64,000 nt of DNA from Nocardia sp. CDC159. Its GTDB lineage: Bacteria > Actinomycetota > Actinomycetes > Mycobacteriales > Mycobacteriaceae. Location: assembly GCF_023740735.1 (NCBI RefSeq), contig NZ_JAMRXH010000003.1, forward strand, positions 1 through 64,000. The letters are read 5' to 3'. The notes beneath the pieces were generated by a model. That model was not told the origin of the DNA, did no database searches, and saw only the letters and a list, made by a program, of their open reading frames with translations. Below are positions 9,437-18,223 of this stretch, piece after piece. Position numbers and translations under genes: made by a program. How positions within the stretch are numbered: the first letter of the stretch is position 1; every line of letters begins with the position of its first letter.

Positions 9437-10656
9437 CGGTCCCCTCCCGTCGCCCCGGCGACGGCGGGCCGCCGCACCGCTCGATAGATCTGCAGGCCGT
9501 AGGCGAGCAGCTTCTGTCGCACCGGGAACAGGCCCTGCGGACGGAAGATCATCACCACCACCAGCGTGACACCGAAGAACAGATATTTGAGATCGCCCAG
9601 CGACTGCCCGCCCACCTCGACGGACATGAACCGGTTGGGCAGGTAGACGATGAGGAACGCGCCCACGATCACCCCGAGCTTGTTGCCCTGCCCGCCGAGC
9701 ACCACCGCGCAGAGGAACAGCATCGAGTTGATGACGTTGAAGCCGGTCGGATTGATGAACTGCACCTGACCCGCGTACAGCGCGCCCGACAGACCGCCGA
9801 CCGCCGCGCCGATGGTGAAGGCCCACAGCTTGAATTTGAACGTCGGCACGCCCATCATCTCCGCGACGTCCTCGTCCTCGCGGATCGCCACCCAGGCGCG
9901 GCCGACGCGGCTGCGCTCGAGATTGCCGACCAGCAGCAGGACCACGATCACCAGGGCCATGCCCACCCAGAACCACCAGGTGCCGGAGTTGGCGCGGTCC
10001 AACGGATTCCAGGTGCCGGGGTCGCCGAGATTACCGGCGGAGAAGAAGCCACCGGCATGTTCGGCGGACTCACCCACGCGCGGAAACGCGATACCGGACA
10101 GGCCCAGGCTGCCGTTGGTGATCTCGCCGAGGTTGTCGGCCAGCAGCCGCACGATCTCGCCGAAACCGAGGGTGACGATGGCCAGATAGTCGCCGCGCAG
10201 CCGCAGCGTCGGCGTGCCCAGGATCAGGCCCGAGATCGCGGTGAGCAGAATCGCCAACGGCACGCACGCCAGCCACGCCCACTTCGGGTCGAGGAAGCCG
10301 TCCGTCCGATTCCACGGACTGTTCGGGCTCGTCAGCAGACCTACCGAATAGGCGCCGACCGCGTAGAAGCCGACATAGCCCAGATCCAGCAGACCCGCCT
10401 GTCCCACAACGACATTGAGACCGACGGCGATCAGCGCGATCATCGCGAACTGGGCCATCACCCCGCCGAAACTGGTGCCAGGCGTATTCAACAGCGGCGG
10501 CGGGAACAGCGGCAGCAGGGCCAGCAGGATGATCGCGGGAACCCCGATCGCCCACTGGGCGGGTCGCGACAGGCCGCCCCACCATCCGCGCAGTGCGTCA
10601 CCGACGCCGCGCATGGGCCGCTGCTGCGCGGCCGGTGTTTTCGTCGTCACGGTCAT
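9433..10656 (-). CDS. livM: Branched-chain amino acid ABC permease LivM
   Basis: This 407-residue inner-membrane permease has about nine hydrophobic segments after a cytoplasmic N-terminus of about 40 residues. The family core is clear: NVVVGQAGLLDLGYVGFYAVG, TPTLRLRGDYLAIVTLGFGEI (in part), and the coupling loop VGRAWVAIREDEDVAEMMG that contacts the ATPase. The start ATG overlaps the livH stop and the stop overlaps the livGF start, both by four bases, implying translational coupling at fixed stoichiometry. It pairs with LivH to form the channel for Leu/Ile/Val-type substrates; exact specificity is not readable. Confidence 0.95.
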   Translation of the reverse strand: MTVTTKTPAAQQRPMRGVGDALRGWWGGLSRPAQWAIGVPAIILLALLPLFPPPLLNTPGTSFGGVMAQFAMIALIAVGLNVVVGQAGLLDLGYVGFYAVGAYSVGLLTSPNSPWNRTDGFLDPKWAWLACVPLAILLTAISGLILGTPTLRLRGDYLAIVTLGFGEIVRLLADNLGEITNGSLGLSGIAFPRVGESAEHAGGFFSAGNLGDPGTWNPLDRANSGTWWFWVGMALVIVVLLLVGNLERSRVGRAWVAIREDEDVAEMMGVPTFKFKLWAFTIGAAVGGLSGALYAGQVQFINPTGFNVINSMLFLCAVVLGGQGNKLGVIVGAFLIVYLPNRFMSVEVGGQSLGDLKYLFFGVTLVVVMIFRPQGLFPVRQKLLAYGLQIYRAVRRPAVAGATGGDR

Positions 10657-11684
10657 ACTCGCGCCTTCCCCAGGCTCTCTCCCAGGATGCCGGTCGGCCG
10701 GAACATCAGCACGGCCACCAGCACCACGAACGCGACCACGTCGCGCCACTGCGTGCCGAACAGGATCTGGCCGTAGTTCTCGGCCAGGCCCAGGGCCAAT
10801 CCGCCCAGCAGCGCGCCGCGCAGATTGCCGATGCCGCCCAGCACTGCCGCGCTGAACGCCTTGATGCCCAGGATGAAACCGCCGCTGAACACGATGCCCT
10901 GCGGCACGCGCAGGGTGTAGAGCAGCGCCGCCGCACCGGCGAGGATGCCGCCGATGAGGAAGGTGAGCATGATGACCCGCTCCCGGGACACGCCCATCAG
11001 CGTCGCGGTGTCGGGGTCCTGCGCCACCGCGCGGATGGCGCGGCCGAATTTCGTTCTGTTGATGAGGATTTCGGTGAGCGCGGCCAGCACCACGGCCGCC
11101 AGCACGATCACGATCGCGATGTTGGTCACCGAGGCGCCGAAGAGGGCGAACTGCTCCCGCGGTTCGGCCAGCTTGATCGGCTGCTGTGGATTGCTGCCGC
11201 CCAGCCCGTTCACGAATCTCGGCAGCACATAGTGCACGAACTCCTGCAGCACGAACGACATGCCGATCGCGGTGATCAGGAAGATCAGCGGTTTGGCTCC
11301 GCGGCGGCGCAGCGGCTTGTAGGCCACCCGTTCCAGTCCGACCGCGGCCGCACCCGAGACGGCCATGCCGAAAAGCATCGCCAACAACAGATAGACGACC
11401 GTCATGACAACGCCCTCGGAATAGGCGTTGCCACTGGGTGCGAAGCCCAGCAACTGCAGACCCACATACTGGCCGAACATGCCCAGCATGAAAACTTCCG
11501 AATGGGCGAAATTGATGAGCCGCAAAACACCGTAGACGAGCGTGTAGCCGACAGCGACCAGCGCATAGATCGCGCCGTAACTCAACCCGTCGACAGTGAG
11601 CTGCCAAAACTGGTCGGCCACACCGAATACATTGAATTCGATCGACCCGGCCAGTAGCGCCGGATCGGTCATGGATGTTGACAT
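10653..11684 (-). CDS. livH: Branched-chain amino acid ABC permease LivH
   Basis: This 343-residue permease, partner of LivM, has about eight membrane segments. Family signatures include YGAIYALVAVGYTLVYGVLR and LINFAHSEVFMLG near the N-terminus and the ATPase-contact loop FGRAIRAVAQDPDTATLMG. It is the first gene of the livHMGF unit. The substrate-binding gene lies upstream, beyond a 165-base gap with a hairpin, so full-length transcripts may be less abundant than livJ alone. Confidence 0.95.
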   Translation of the reverse strand: MSTSMTDPALLAGSIEFNVFGVADQFWQLTVDGLSYGAIYALVAVGYTLVYGVLRLINFAHSEVFMLGMFGQYVGLQLLGFAPSGNAYSEGVVMTVVYLLLAMLFGMAVSGAAAVGLERVAYKPLRRRGAKPLIFLITAIGMSFVLQEFVHYVLPRFVNGLGGSNPQQPIKLAEPREQFALFGASVTNIAIVIVLAAVVLAALTEILINRTKFGRAIRAVAQDPDTATLMGVSRERVIMLTFLIGGILAGAAALLYTLRVPQGIVFSGGFILGIKAFSAAVLGGIGNLRGALLGGLALGLAENYGQILFGTQWRDVVAFVVLVAVLMFRPTGILGESLGKARV

Positions 11685-11733
11685 TCGTAACTCTCGGTCA
11701 TCGAGGAAACAGCGTGCGCCGGGGTCCGGATAG

Positions 11734-11752
11734 TTCCCGGCATCGCCGGGAA
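11734..11752 (-). terminator. Hairpin between livJ and livH, possible partial terminator
   Basis: A perfect inverted repeat with eight-base arms (TTCCCGGC and GCCGGGAA) and a three-base loop lies in the livJ-livH gap. A weaker GCACC/GGTGC pairing follows at about 11761-11784 on the other side. Such a structure would allow more binding protein than membrane complex to be made. No T-run is present. Confidence 0.45.
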
Positions 11753-11849
11753 GACGGAATGCACCTACCGGGGTAACGGGGTGCGGCTACCGGGCCCGAC
11801 GCGGTGGACGCCGACCGACGCACGCTGCTTCGGCAATTCGGGTGGTGCC

Positions 11850-13094
11850 TTACTTGACCTGGTAGACCCAGATCAGCGCGTTCGTCAGCTCACCCGTGGC
11901 ATCCCACTTGTACTTGCGAGCCAGTCCCTGACCTTCGTAGTTACGCACATGATCGACCAGCGCGGAGCGGGTGACCTTACCGGAGTCGATGGCCTTGAGC
12001 ACGATCGTCGACAGGTCGTAGCCCTCCACCGAGTAGGTGCCCGGATCCTGCTTGTTGAGCGCCTTGTAGTCGTTGGTGAAATCGTCCGGCTCCGGGCCAC
12101 ACGGGCACGACAGCAGGGCGTCCTTGGCGGCGTCACCGGCTTGTTTGATGAACTGCAGATCGCGGCTGCCGTCACCGGAGACGAACGGGGTCTTCACCCC
12201 CGCCGAGCGCAGCTGTTGGACGAGCGGGGCCGATTCGGCGTAGTAGCCGCCGTAGAAGATCGCGTCCGGCTTCGCCGAGGACAGCTTCGACACCGCGGCC
12301 GAGAAGTCGCGGTCGTTGGCCTTGATGTTCACCGCGCACGACGGGTCCGCGGCCGCGCCGAGGCCGGCGATGACCGCCTGCGCCAGACCGGTGCCGTAGT
12401 CGGAGTTGTCCTGCACGACGCAGATCTTCTTGTAACCGGCGACCTTGGTCAGGTACTTCGCCACCGCCGGGCCCTGCAGACCGTCGTGACCGAGGCCGCG
12501 GAAGAAGGTCTGCCAGCCGTTCTTGGTCAGATCGGGGTTGGTGGCCGAGGGGGTCAGCGCGAGCAGCCCGGCGCTGTTGAAGATCGGGCCGGTGGCCTTG
12601 GTCTCGCCGGAGAACGCCGGGCCGATCATGGCCACGATCGACTGGTCCTGCACGACCTGGGGAACCAGCTGGCTGGCCTTCTGCGGATCGCCCTCGGTGT
12701 CGAAGTTCTTCAGCACCACCTGGCAGTCCGGGTTGGCCTTGTTGTGCTTGTCGACGGCCAGTTTGGCGCCGTAGTTGATATTGATGCCGAGCGCGGCGTT
12801 CGGGCCGGTCAGAGCGCCGACGTAGGCGATGGCGGTGTTCGGGGCGCATTTGGCCTTACCGTCGCCCGCGGGATCGGCCGCCGCCGAGGTGTCAGCCTTG
12901 GGGACCTCGTTGCCCTGGGCGTCGACCTGGATCAGCGGCGTGATCTTCAAAGCTTCCGCGGCGCCGCCGCCGGAGCCGTTGTTCGTCGACTTGCTGCTGC
13001 ACCCAGCCACCGCGAGCGCGGCCGCGGCTCCGATCACCAGCGCGCCGCGGGCCACCCGACGGGGCGTGGCAGTCCGCGTTATTGAACCAAGCAC
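11850..13094 (-). CDS. livJ: Branched-chain amino acid ABC substrate-binding lipoprotein
   Basis: This 414-residue periplasmic-binding-protein type I (Leu/Ile/Val-binding) protein has a signal peptide ending in the lipobox LAVAGC, so it should be acylated by Lgt and anchored outside the membrane. Recognisable blocks include IAYVGALTGPNAALGININYG, the conserved AMIGPAFSGETKATGPIF region and a Cys pair in the SCPCGPEPDDF loop. The start is GTG with AGAGGTG upstream. It heads the liv cluster and feeds LivHM-LivGF. Confidence 0.94.
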   Translation of the reverse strand: MLGSITRTATPRRVARGALVIGAAAALAVAGCSSKSTNNGSGGGAAEALKITPLIQVDAQGNEVPKADTSAAADPAGDGKAKCAPNTAIAYVGALTGPNAALGININYGAKLAVDKHNKANPDCQVVLKNFDTEGDPQKASQLVPQVVQDQSIVAMIGPAFSGETKATGPIFNSAGLLALTPSATNPDLTKNGWQTFFRGLGHDGLQGPAVAKYLTKVAGYKKICVVQDNSDYGTGLAQAVIAGLGAAADPSCAVNIKANDRDFSAAVSKLSSAKPDAIFYGGYYAESAPLVQQLRSAGVKTPFVSGDGSRDLQFIKQAGDAAKDALLSCPCGPEPDDFTNDYKALNKQDPGTYSVEGYDLSTIVLKAIDSGKVTRSALVDHVRNYEGQGLARKYKWDATGELTNALIWVYQVK

Positions 13095-13242
13095 GATTCA
13101 CCTCTATGTCCAGCTGAACCCCCGGGGTCACCGAGGAGGCCGACTCCGTCGGCCCGGCTCAAAACTTAGCGGCGTCGCGTTAGATCTGCATCACATTCAG
13201 GTCATTCGTGTGACTTCGACCCCGAGTTTTTTCCGCAGCGTG

Positions 13243-13267
13243 TTGCCGGGGTGTTGATTTCCGGCAA
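13243..13267 (-). terminator. Hairpin between pdtaR and livJ
   Basis: TTGCCGG and CCGGCAA form a seven-base stem around an eleven-base loop, about 80 bases downstream of the pdtaR stop. A T-run is seen only on the plus strand, away from any plus-strand gene, so function as a pdtaR terminator is only plausible. The rest of 13095-13347 holds the livJ promoter region, including a TCACA...TGTGA pair (13 bases apart) of unknown meaning. Confidence 0.35.
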
Positions 13268-13347
13268 TCACGCGGGCGGAACTCGCCGATCCCGGGCGGA
13301 CAAGACCCGATAATTTCCGGCTGGAAAAATACCGGGACCAATTCGTC

Positions 13348-13968
13348 CTACGATTTCGGAGCGAGGTTCTCCAAAACCACCTCGGCGACCGCTTTCATGG
13401 TGGTTCGGCGGTCCATTGCGGTGCGCTGAATCCACTTGAATGCCTGGGGCTCGGACAAACCCTGGGTCTGCATGAGCACCCCCTTGGCCCGCTCGACCAG
13501 CTTGCGCGTCTCCAGCCGGTCGGCCAGGCTGGCGACCTCGCCCTCGAGCGCGGTGATCTCGTGGAAGCGGCTGGCCGCCAGCTCGATGGCCGGGACCAGG
13601 TCGGACTTGGTGAACGGCTTCACCAGGTACGCCATCGCCCCCGCGTCGCGGGCCCGCTCGACCAGGTCGCGCTGGCTGAACGCGGTCAAAATCACCACGG
13701 GCGCAACGCGTTTGGAGGCGATCTCGGCCGCCGCATCAATGCCGTCGCGGCGCGGCATCTTGACGTCCATGATCACCAGATCCGGACGCAACTCCTCGGC
13801 CAGGTCGACCGCCTGCTGGCCGTCGCCCGCCTCACCCACCACCTGATACCCCTCTTCGGAGAGCATCTCCACCAGGTCCATCCGGATGAGAGCCTCGTCC
13901 TCGGCCACCACCACCCGCTTGGCAGCGGCGACCGCATCCTTCTTCGCGCCCCCTGCTGACGTTCCCAT
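13348..13968 (-). CDS. pdtaR: ANTAR-domain response regulator PdtaR
   Basis: This 206-residue protein has an N-terminal receiver domain (about 15-135) with the phosphoacceptor Asp68 in VIMDVKMPRRDG and the conserved Lys in YLVKPF. A C-terminal ANTAR RNA-binding domain (about 140-200) contains LVERAKGVLMQTQGLSEPQA. ANTAR proteins bind tandem hairpins in nascent RNA and prevent termination. In mycobacteria the partner kinase PdtaS is encoded elsewhere, as it must be here. The start ATG 13968 has GAGGGG upstream; longer forms back to 14049 lack family similarity. Confidence 0.95.
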   Translation of the reverse strand: MGTSAGGAKKDAVAAAKRVVVAEDEALIRMDLVEMLSEEGYQVVGEAGDGQQAVDLAEELRPDLVIMDVKMPRRDGIDAAAEIASKRVAPVVILTAFSQRDLVERARDAGAMAYLVKPFTKSDLVPAIELAASRFHEITALEGEVASLADRLETRKLVERAKGVLMQTQGLSEPQAFKWIQRTAMDRRTTMKAVAEVVLENLAPKS

Positions 13969-14170
13969 AGACAGACCCCTCGTGATTCCGATGCCGACAC
14001 TCGCGGCCCACCGCGACCGGGCGCCCACCCACGCCGGCCCCGGACGCACCCGAGTGCCCTAAAGCGTACCGTTCAACCCCACGAACAACCCATCTACCCA
14101 GCGCAAAGCCGCCAACACCACACCGATTCGTCCCCCGAGCCCCCCACCCGCTATCATTTCCCCCCGGTGC

Positions 14171-14257
14171 GCCGAGTTGGCGGAACTGGCAGACGCGACG
14201 GTCTCAAAAACCGTTGTCCTCACGGACGTGTGGGTTCGAGTCCCACACTCGGCACCA
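14171..14257 (+). tRNA. tRNA-Leu, anticodon CAA
   Basis: The acceptor stem GCCGAGT pairs with ACTCGGC, followed by discriminator A and an encoded CCA (14255-14257). The anticodon stem ACGGT/ACCGT frames the loop CTCAAAA, giving anticodon CAA for UUG codons. A long variable arm marks it as class II, as expected for leucine. The T-arm loop GTTCGAGTC is intact. A possible -10 (TATCAT, 14152-14157) lies upstream. No integrase or duplicated 3' end is visible nearby, so it is not an occupied attachment site here. Confidence 0.97.
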
Positions 14258-14587
14258 TGTCGATGGCCCCGGACCGGCCGTACGGTTCCACACTCGCCAT
14301 TCCTTGCGCCACTTCGCCATTGGCGTTCACCACCCCGATACCGGCCGGGACGACGAGCCGCGCGCAGTCAGCAACCGCCGCGCTCCGCTCCGATGCAACC
14401 AAAGTTTATGGGGCACAACGCGATCGACTGAGCCGCCACTACCGCGACCAGGCTCACGGCCCGGCGGGCATCTCGACAGTTCCCGAGGAGATACTCGTCC
14501 GGATCCGGCGCAGATTCGAGGGCGCGGGTGCGGGTAGGAAGGTTTTGGCTGGATTGATGTGATGGCGCGATGAGATGGAGGGCCGGG
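14258..14587. other. Gap between tRNA-Leu and the beta-lactamase gene
   Basis: I see no convincing coding frame, RNA or repeat in these 330 bases. Short frames on both strands have no ribosome binding site and no family resemblance. The region must hold the beta-lactamase promoter, but no clear -10/-35 pair stands out. Confidence 0.4.
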
Positions 14588-15481
14588 ATGCGGTTGGGTC
14601 GGTGGGTCGGGTTGGCGATGGCGGTTGTGGTCGGGGTGTTGGCCGGGTGTTCGGCGGGGGGATCGCCGAACGAGGCGGTGAGCGCCTCGCCGGGTGCGGA
14701 GGTCGGGCGGCGGTTCGCGGAGTTGGAGGGGAAGTACGGGGCGCGGTTGGGGGTGTTCGCGAGTGGGCCCGATGGCAAGCGGGTCGGTTATCGCGAAGAT
14801 GAGCGGTTCGCGTTCGAGTCGACGTTCAAGACGCTGGTGTGTGGCGGGTTGCTGCGGGAACACCCGCTGGCGACGGGGTACTTCGAGCAGGTTGTGCATT
14901 GGTCGAAGGAGGATCTCGTCACGTACTCGCCGGTGACCGAGACCAGGGTGGACTCGGGGATGACCGTGGCCGAGTTGTGTGCGGCGGGGATCACCAGGAG
15001 CGACAACACGGCGGGGAATCAGTTGCTGAAACTGCTCGGCGGCCCGTCGGCGCTGACCGGATTCCTGCGGTCGATCGGGGATACGGTCACCCGCTCGGAT
15101 CGGTGGGAGACCGAGTTGAACACCTCGCTGCCCGGCGACGAGCGGGATACCACCAGTCCGGCGGCCATCGCGGCCGATTACCGCGCGCTGGTGGTGGGCG
15201 ATGTGCTCGGGGCCGCCGAGCGGGACCTGCTGAAATCGTGGCTGGTCGCCAATACCACCGGCGCGCAACGGATTCGGGCGGGCGTGCCGGGCGGTTGGCT
15301 GGTGGGTGACAAGACCGGCACCGGCGACTACGGATCGGCCAACGACGTGGCGGTGGCCTGGGACGAGCGGGGGCGACCGGTCGTCATCGCGCTGCTGAGT
15401 GTGAAGTCCGAGCCTGAGGCGCAGGCCGACAGCGCGCTGCTGGCCGACGCCACCCGCGCCGTCGTCGACGCGCTGCGCTGA
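14588..15481 (+). CDS. Class A beta-lactamase, lipoprotein
   Basis: All class A active-site elements are present in this 297-residue enzyme: nucleophile motif STFK (Ser78, Lys81), SDN at 138-140, the omega-loop ETELN (Glu174, Asn178) and KTG at 242-244. The N-terminus has a signal peptide ending in the lipobox VLAGC, so it is probably tethered outside the membrane rather than released. ATG 14588 with GGAGG seven bases upstream is preferred to ATG 14570. Family and motifs resemble the chromosomal enzymes of nocardiae (AST-1 and FAR-1 types), which hydrolyse penicillins and some cephalosporins. No divergent LysR/AmpR regulator or BlaI lies next to it. Confidence 0.95.
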   Translation: MRLGRWVGLAMAVVVGVLAGCSAGGSPNEAVSASPGAEVGRRFAELEGKYGARLGVFASGPDGKRVGYREDERFAFESTFKTLVCGGLLREHPLATGYFEQVVHWSKEDLVTYSPVTETRVDSGMTVAELCAAGITRSDNTAGNQLLKLLGGPSALTGFLRSIGDTVTRSDRWETELNTSLPGDERDTTSPAAIAADYRALVVGDVLGAAERDLLKSWLVANTTGAQRIRAGVPGGWLVGDKTGTGDYGSANDVAVAWDERGRPVVIALLSVKSEPEAQADSALLADATRAVVDALR

Positions 15482-15541
15482 ACCCGCGACCCGCGGGCGC
15501 CGTAGTTCCGAACAGGGGGCCCTCGAGCGGAGGTCGCGGAC

Positions 15542-16054
15542 ATGCGGGTGAACCGGCTGACGGCGGACCTGTCGGAATATCCGGATCTGGTCGTCATCTA
15601 TCTGGGCATGCGGGTGCGCACGCCGCGGGGTCTGCTGCGGCTGCTGGGCCTGGGGCCGAAACTCTATCGCTCCCATCGCGATCGCCCGGACGGGCTGCTG
15701 CTGCACGAGGATGTGATCTGGTCGCTGTTCCCGCCGCACTGGGGTGCGCGGCAGTACTGGCGCGATCTGGACAGCCTGGAGCGCTGGACCCGCTCGGCCC
15801 CGCACCGGGACTGGTGGCAGCGCTTCCTGCGGGACTCCGGCGGGACCGGCTTCTGGCACGAGGCGTACTTCGCACGCGGCGGCATCGACGCCATGTACGA
15901 CGATATGACCGCCCCGACCGGATTGGCCCGGTTCGCGCCCACGGTCCCCTCCCGCGGCAGGTTGTTCTCCACTCGCAATCGGGTGCACCACACCGATCCC
16001 AAGGTCGCCCCGGTGATCGAGGAATCCACCTACTATCCTGACAATTCCAATTGA
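15542..16054 (+). CDS. DUF4188-type protein (ABM-like fold)
   Basis: This 170-residue soluble protein matches the DUF4188 pattern: an N-terminal MRVNRLTADL strand, a VVIYLGMRV strand, a conserved YWRDLDSLERW helix, then FWHEAYFARGG and a YDDM segment. Members are annotated loosely as monooxygenase or aldoxime-dehydratase-like proteins; no reaction has been shown for this one and none can be read from the sequence. The start ATG has GGAGG nine bases upstream. It is co-directional with, and 60 bases downstream of, the beta-lactamase gene. Confidence 0.75.
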   Translation: MRVNRLTADLSEYPDLVVIYLGMRVRTPRGLLRLLGLGPKLYRSHRDRPDGLLLHEDVIWSLFPPHWGARQYWRDLDSLERWTRSAPHRDWWQRFLRDSGGTGFWHEAYFARGGIDAMYDDMTAPTGLARFAPTVPSRGRLFSTRNRVHHTDPKVAPVIEESTYYPDNSN

Positions 16055-16189
16055 AAACGCATAATGATCTACCCCGTACGACCACTACCGGGCCAACACC
16101 GGTACACGACGCACTACGGGTAGGTGAACATCTGACCAAAATCGGGCCGAGGCAGGCATTTCGGTTACGAATCGGACACGGGCACGGCT

Positions 16190-16195
16190 TACCGT
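16190..16195 (+). promoter_or_regulatory. Predicted leaderless promoter (-10) of the phosphatase gene
   Basis: TACCGT lies exactly seven bases before the ATG at 16203, and no Shine-Dalgarno precedes that start. This is the leaderless geometry repeated through the window. Confidence 0.45.
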
Positions 16196-16202
16196 TTTTG
16201 CC

Positions 16203-16832
16203 ATGCACGTCCTGTTCGTCTGCACCGGCAACGTTTGTAGGTCGGTGATCGCCGAGCGTCTGACTCGCGCCATGGCCGCCGAACACGGAATGTCCGATCT
16301 CACCGCGGAAAGCGCGGGCACCCGCGCCCTGGTCGGATTCGGCGTGGAACCCCTTGCGGCCCAGACCATCACCGGACTCGGCGGCGACGCCGAGAATTTC
16401 AAGGCCCGTAAACTCAAACCCGAGATGGTGGAACGAGCCGATCTCGTACTCGCCATGACCGAGCAGATCCGCGACGACGTGATGAAAATGGTCCCGGCGG
16501 CGTCCGCACGCACCTTCACCCTGCTCGAGGCGCACCGGATCGCGAAGGTCAGCGGCGCGCGCACCATCGCCGAAATCGACCAGGCCCGAAACGATCTCGC
16601 ACTGGTCGGCCGCGAGAACATCGCCGATCCGGTCGGCCTGTCGGCGGAGAAGTACTGCGAGGTCGGTGACCGCATCGCCGAGGCGCTGGTTCCGCTGTTG
16701 CTGGCCTTGCACATCCACGAGGGCCGCGACACCGACGATCGCGGGCGGCCGCGGCTGGTGGTGCTGCCGGGCGGGCGCGCCGAACCACCCCCCTTCACAA
16801 CGATGATGACGCAGATGGGCCGCCACGCGTAA
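16203..16832 (+). CDS. Low-molecular-weight protein-tyrosine phosphatase family protein
   Basis: The N-terminal P-loop CTGNVCRS (Cys7, Arg13) is the C-x5-R-S signature of LMW-PTP/arsenate-reductase folds. An ESAGT-like segment (AESAGTRAL) follows, and a downstream Asp in IADPVG probably serves as general acid. At 209 residues it is about 50 longer than the minimal enzyme because of a Pro/Gly-rich tail. In actinobacteria such enzymes reverse tyrosine phosphorylation or act in polysaccharide export control. The nearest kinase in the window, at 39.8 kb, is a Ser/Thr enzyme, so no pairing is implied. Confidence 0.85.
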   Translation: MHVLFVCTGNVCRSVIAERLTRAMAAEHGMSDLTAESAGTRALVGFGVEPLAAQTITGLGGDAENFKARKLKPEMVERADLVLAMTEQIRDDVMKMVPAASARTFTLLEAHRIAKVSGARTIAEIDQARNDLALVGRENIADPVGLSAEKYCEVGDRIAEALVPLLLALHIHEGRDTDDRGRPRLVVLPGGRAEPPPFTTMMTQMGRHA

Positions 16833-16920
16833 ATATGTCCTCCCCATTTCGGCCCTGGAAGGATTACACTCCCCGCGGAACAGTCCCGCCGCTGGTTCGA
16901 CACAAGAACAGGACTCAGAC

Positions 16921-17322
16921 ATGCCGAAACGCATTTCGGATGTTTCGCTCCATGTTTATGTGACACCGGAAACCCTCGAACGTGTCGTGGAAACCGTGCG
17001 TCACGTGGTCGATGATCATGTGGCCGACCGGGACATCTTCGCCTGGCGCTTCACCCTGCCCGTGGACGCCGATCAACCGGATCACACTGTGCTCGAAACC
17101 CAGTGGCGGCTGGATCATCCCGGCGCCGATCCCGCGGGGCGGCGCACCTACGAGATCGCGCTGAGCCTGGTCGGCGACAAGAAACTGCTCACCGAGGCGA
17201 ATCTGGCCGCCTTGGAAAGGAAACTGGTCCTCGGAATTTCCACCGAGGACGCCGTCCCGCACTCCATCCACGCGCTGCATCGGGAAAGCTTCGACCTGGA
17301 AGAGAATCGGGAATTGATCTAG
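16921..17322 (+). CDS. Conserved-looking hypothetical protein
   Basis: I do not recognise this 133-residue protein. It is soluble, acidic and without a signal peptide. It opens with an alternating hydrophobic strand (DVSLHVYVTPE), then a helix, then a strand-rich middle, and ends in a charged segment. Codon use is like the neighbours (third positions mostly G/C), supporting a real gene. It faces tesB with nine bases between stops. Confidence 0.6.
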   Translation: MPKRISDVSLHVYVTPETLERVVETVRHVVDDHVADRDIFAWRFTLPVDADQPDHTVLETQWRLDHPGADPAGRRTYEIALSLVGDKKLLTEANLAALERKLVLGISTEDAVPHSIHALHRESFDLEENRELI

Positions 17323-17331
17323 ATTCTCCGA

Positions 17332-18222
17332 TCAGCGGCTCGGGAAGTGGCGGATGACGCCCTCCTGCACCACCGTGGCCAGCAATTCTCCGGCGCGGGA
17401 ATAGAAGTGGCCCGTGGCCAGGCCGCGTGAGCCCGCGGCCACCGGGGACTGGGTGGCGTAGAGCGCCCAGTCGTCGAAGCGGAACGGGCGGTGGAACCAA
17501 ATGGAGTGGTTCACCGTCGCGGCGATGATGCGGTCGAAGCCCCAGGACAGGCCGTGGGTGGTGATGATCGAGTCCAGCACCGTGGTGTCGGACGAATAGC
17601 CCAGCGTCGCAACGTGAATCAACGGATCGTCGGGCAGCGGGCCGTCGGCCTTCATCCAGACCCGGTTGTAGTCGAGGGTGCCGCCGGTGCCCTTGAGAAT
17701 CCACGCCGGATCGTTGGTGTAGCGCATATCGATCGGATGCGGCGCGTTGACGAACATCTTCAGCCGGTCCTCGAGACCCGCGAAGGACTCCTCCACGCGC
17801 GGCAGCTGTTCCGGATCGGGCACCTGCGGCTGCGGGGCCGCGTGCTCGAGGCCCGTGGCCCAGTCCTGGAACGCCGCCAGCATGACGAACAGCTCCTGAT
17901 CGTCCTGATAGGCGGTGACGGTGCGATTGGCGAACGAGCGGCCGTCGCGGTGGCGTTCCACCCGGTACTCGATCGGCTTCTTCACATTGCCGCCACGCAC
18001 GAAATGCGCGTTGACCGCGTGCACCGGGCGTTCGGGTCCCACCGTGCGACCCGCCGCGACGATCGCCTGCGCCACCAGCTGCCCACCGAAGGTGCGGCTC
18101 CACACCTTCTCCGGGTGATGGCCCAGGAATCTGTCGTCACCGATCTGTTCCAGATCCAGCAGGCCCAGCAGCACCTCGAGGTCGCTGCCAGTGGAAACCG
18201 ATTCGCCCAGTGACGCGCTCAA
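17332..18222 (-). CDS. tesB: Acyl-CoA thioesterase II
   Basis: This 296-residue double-hotdog thioesterase hydrolyses acyl-CoA to free acid and CoA. Both hotdog halves are visible: GGQLVAQAIVAAGRTV with VHAVNAHFVRGG in the first, and the SIWFHRPFRFDDWALY region and RGLATGHFYSRAG in the second. The Asp/Thr/Gln catalytic positions of TesB appear conserved. The start is TTG 18222, one base after the pyk stop, with a GAGGAGG Shine-Dalgarno inside the pyk C-terminus. It is thus probably translated from the pyk message. Confidence 0.93.
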   Translation of the reverse strand: MSASLGESVSTGSDLEVLLGLLDLEQIGDDRFLGHHPEKVWSRTFGGQLVAQAIVAAGRTVGPERPVHAVNAHFVRGGNVKKPIEYRVERHRDGRSFANRTVTAYQDDQELFVMLAAFQDWATGLEHAAPQPQVPDPEQLPRVEESFAGLEDRLKMFVNAPHPIDMRYTNDPAWILKGTGGTLDYNRVWMKADGPLPDDPLIHVATLGYSSDTTVLDSIITTHGLSWGFDRIIAATVNHSIWFHRPFRFDDWALYATQSPVAAGSRGLATGHFYSRAGELLATVVQEGVIRHFPSR

Positions 18223-18223
18223 A

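Noticed and set aside
14171..14587. tRNA-Leu as an attachment site for an integrated element
   Set aside because: No integrase, no repeated tRNA 3' end and no accessory block follow; the genes downstream look chromosomal.
14327..15991. Minus-strand open frame of 554 codons opposite the beta-lactamase and DUF4188 genes
   Set aside because: It is antisense to two genes with clear motifs and good ribosome sites; the translation is Arg/Pro/Gln-rich without domains.
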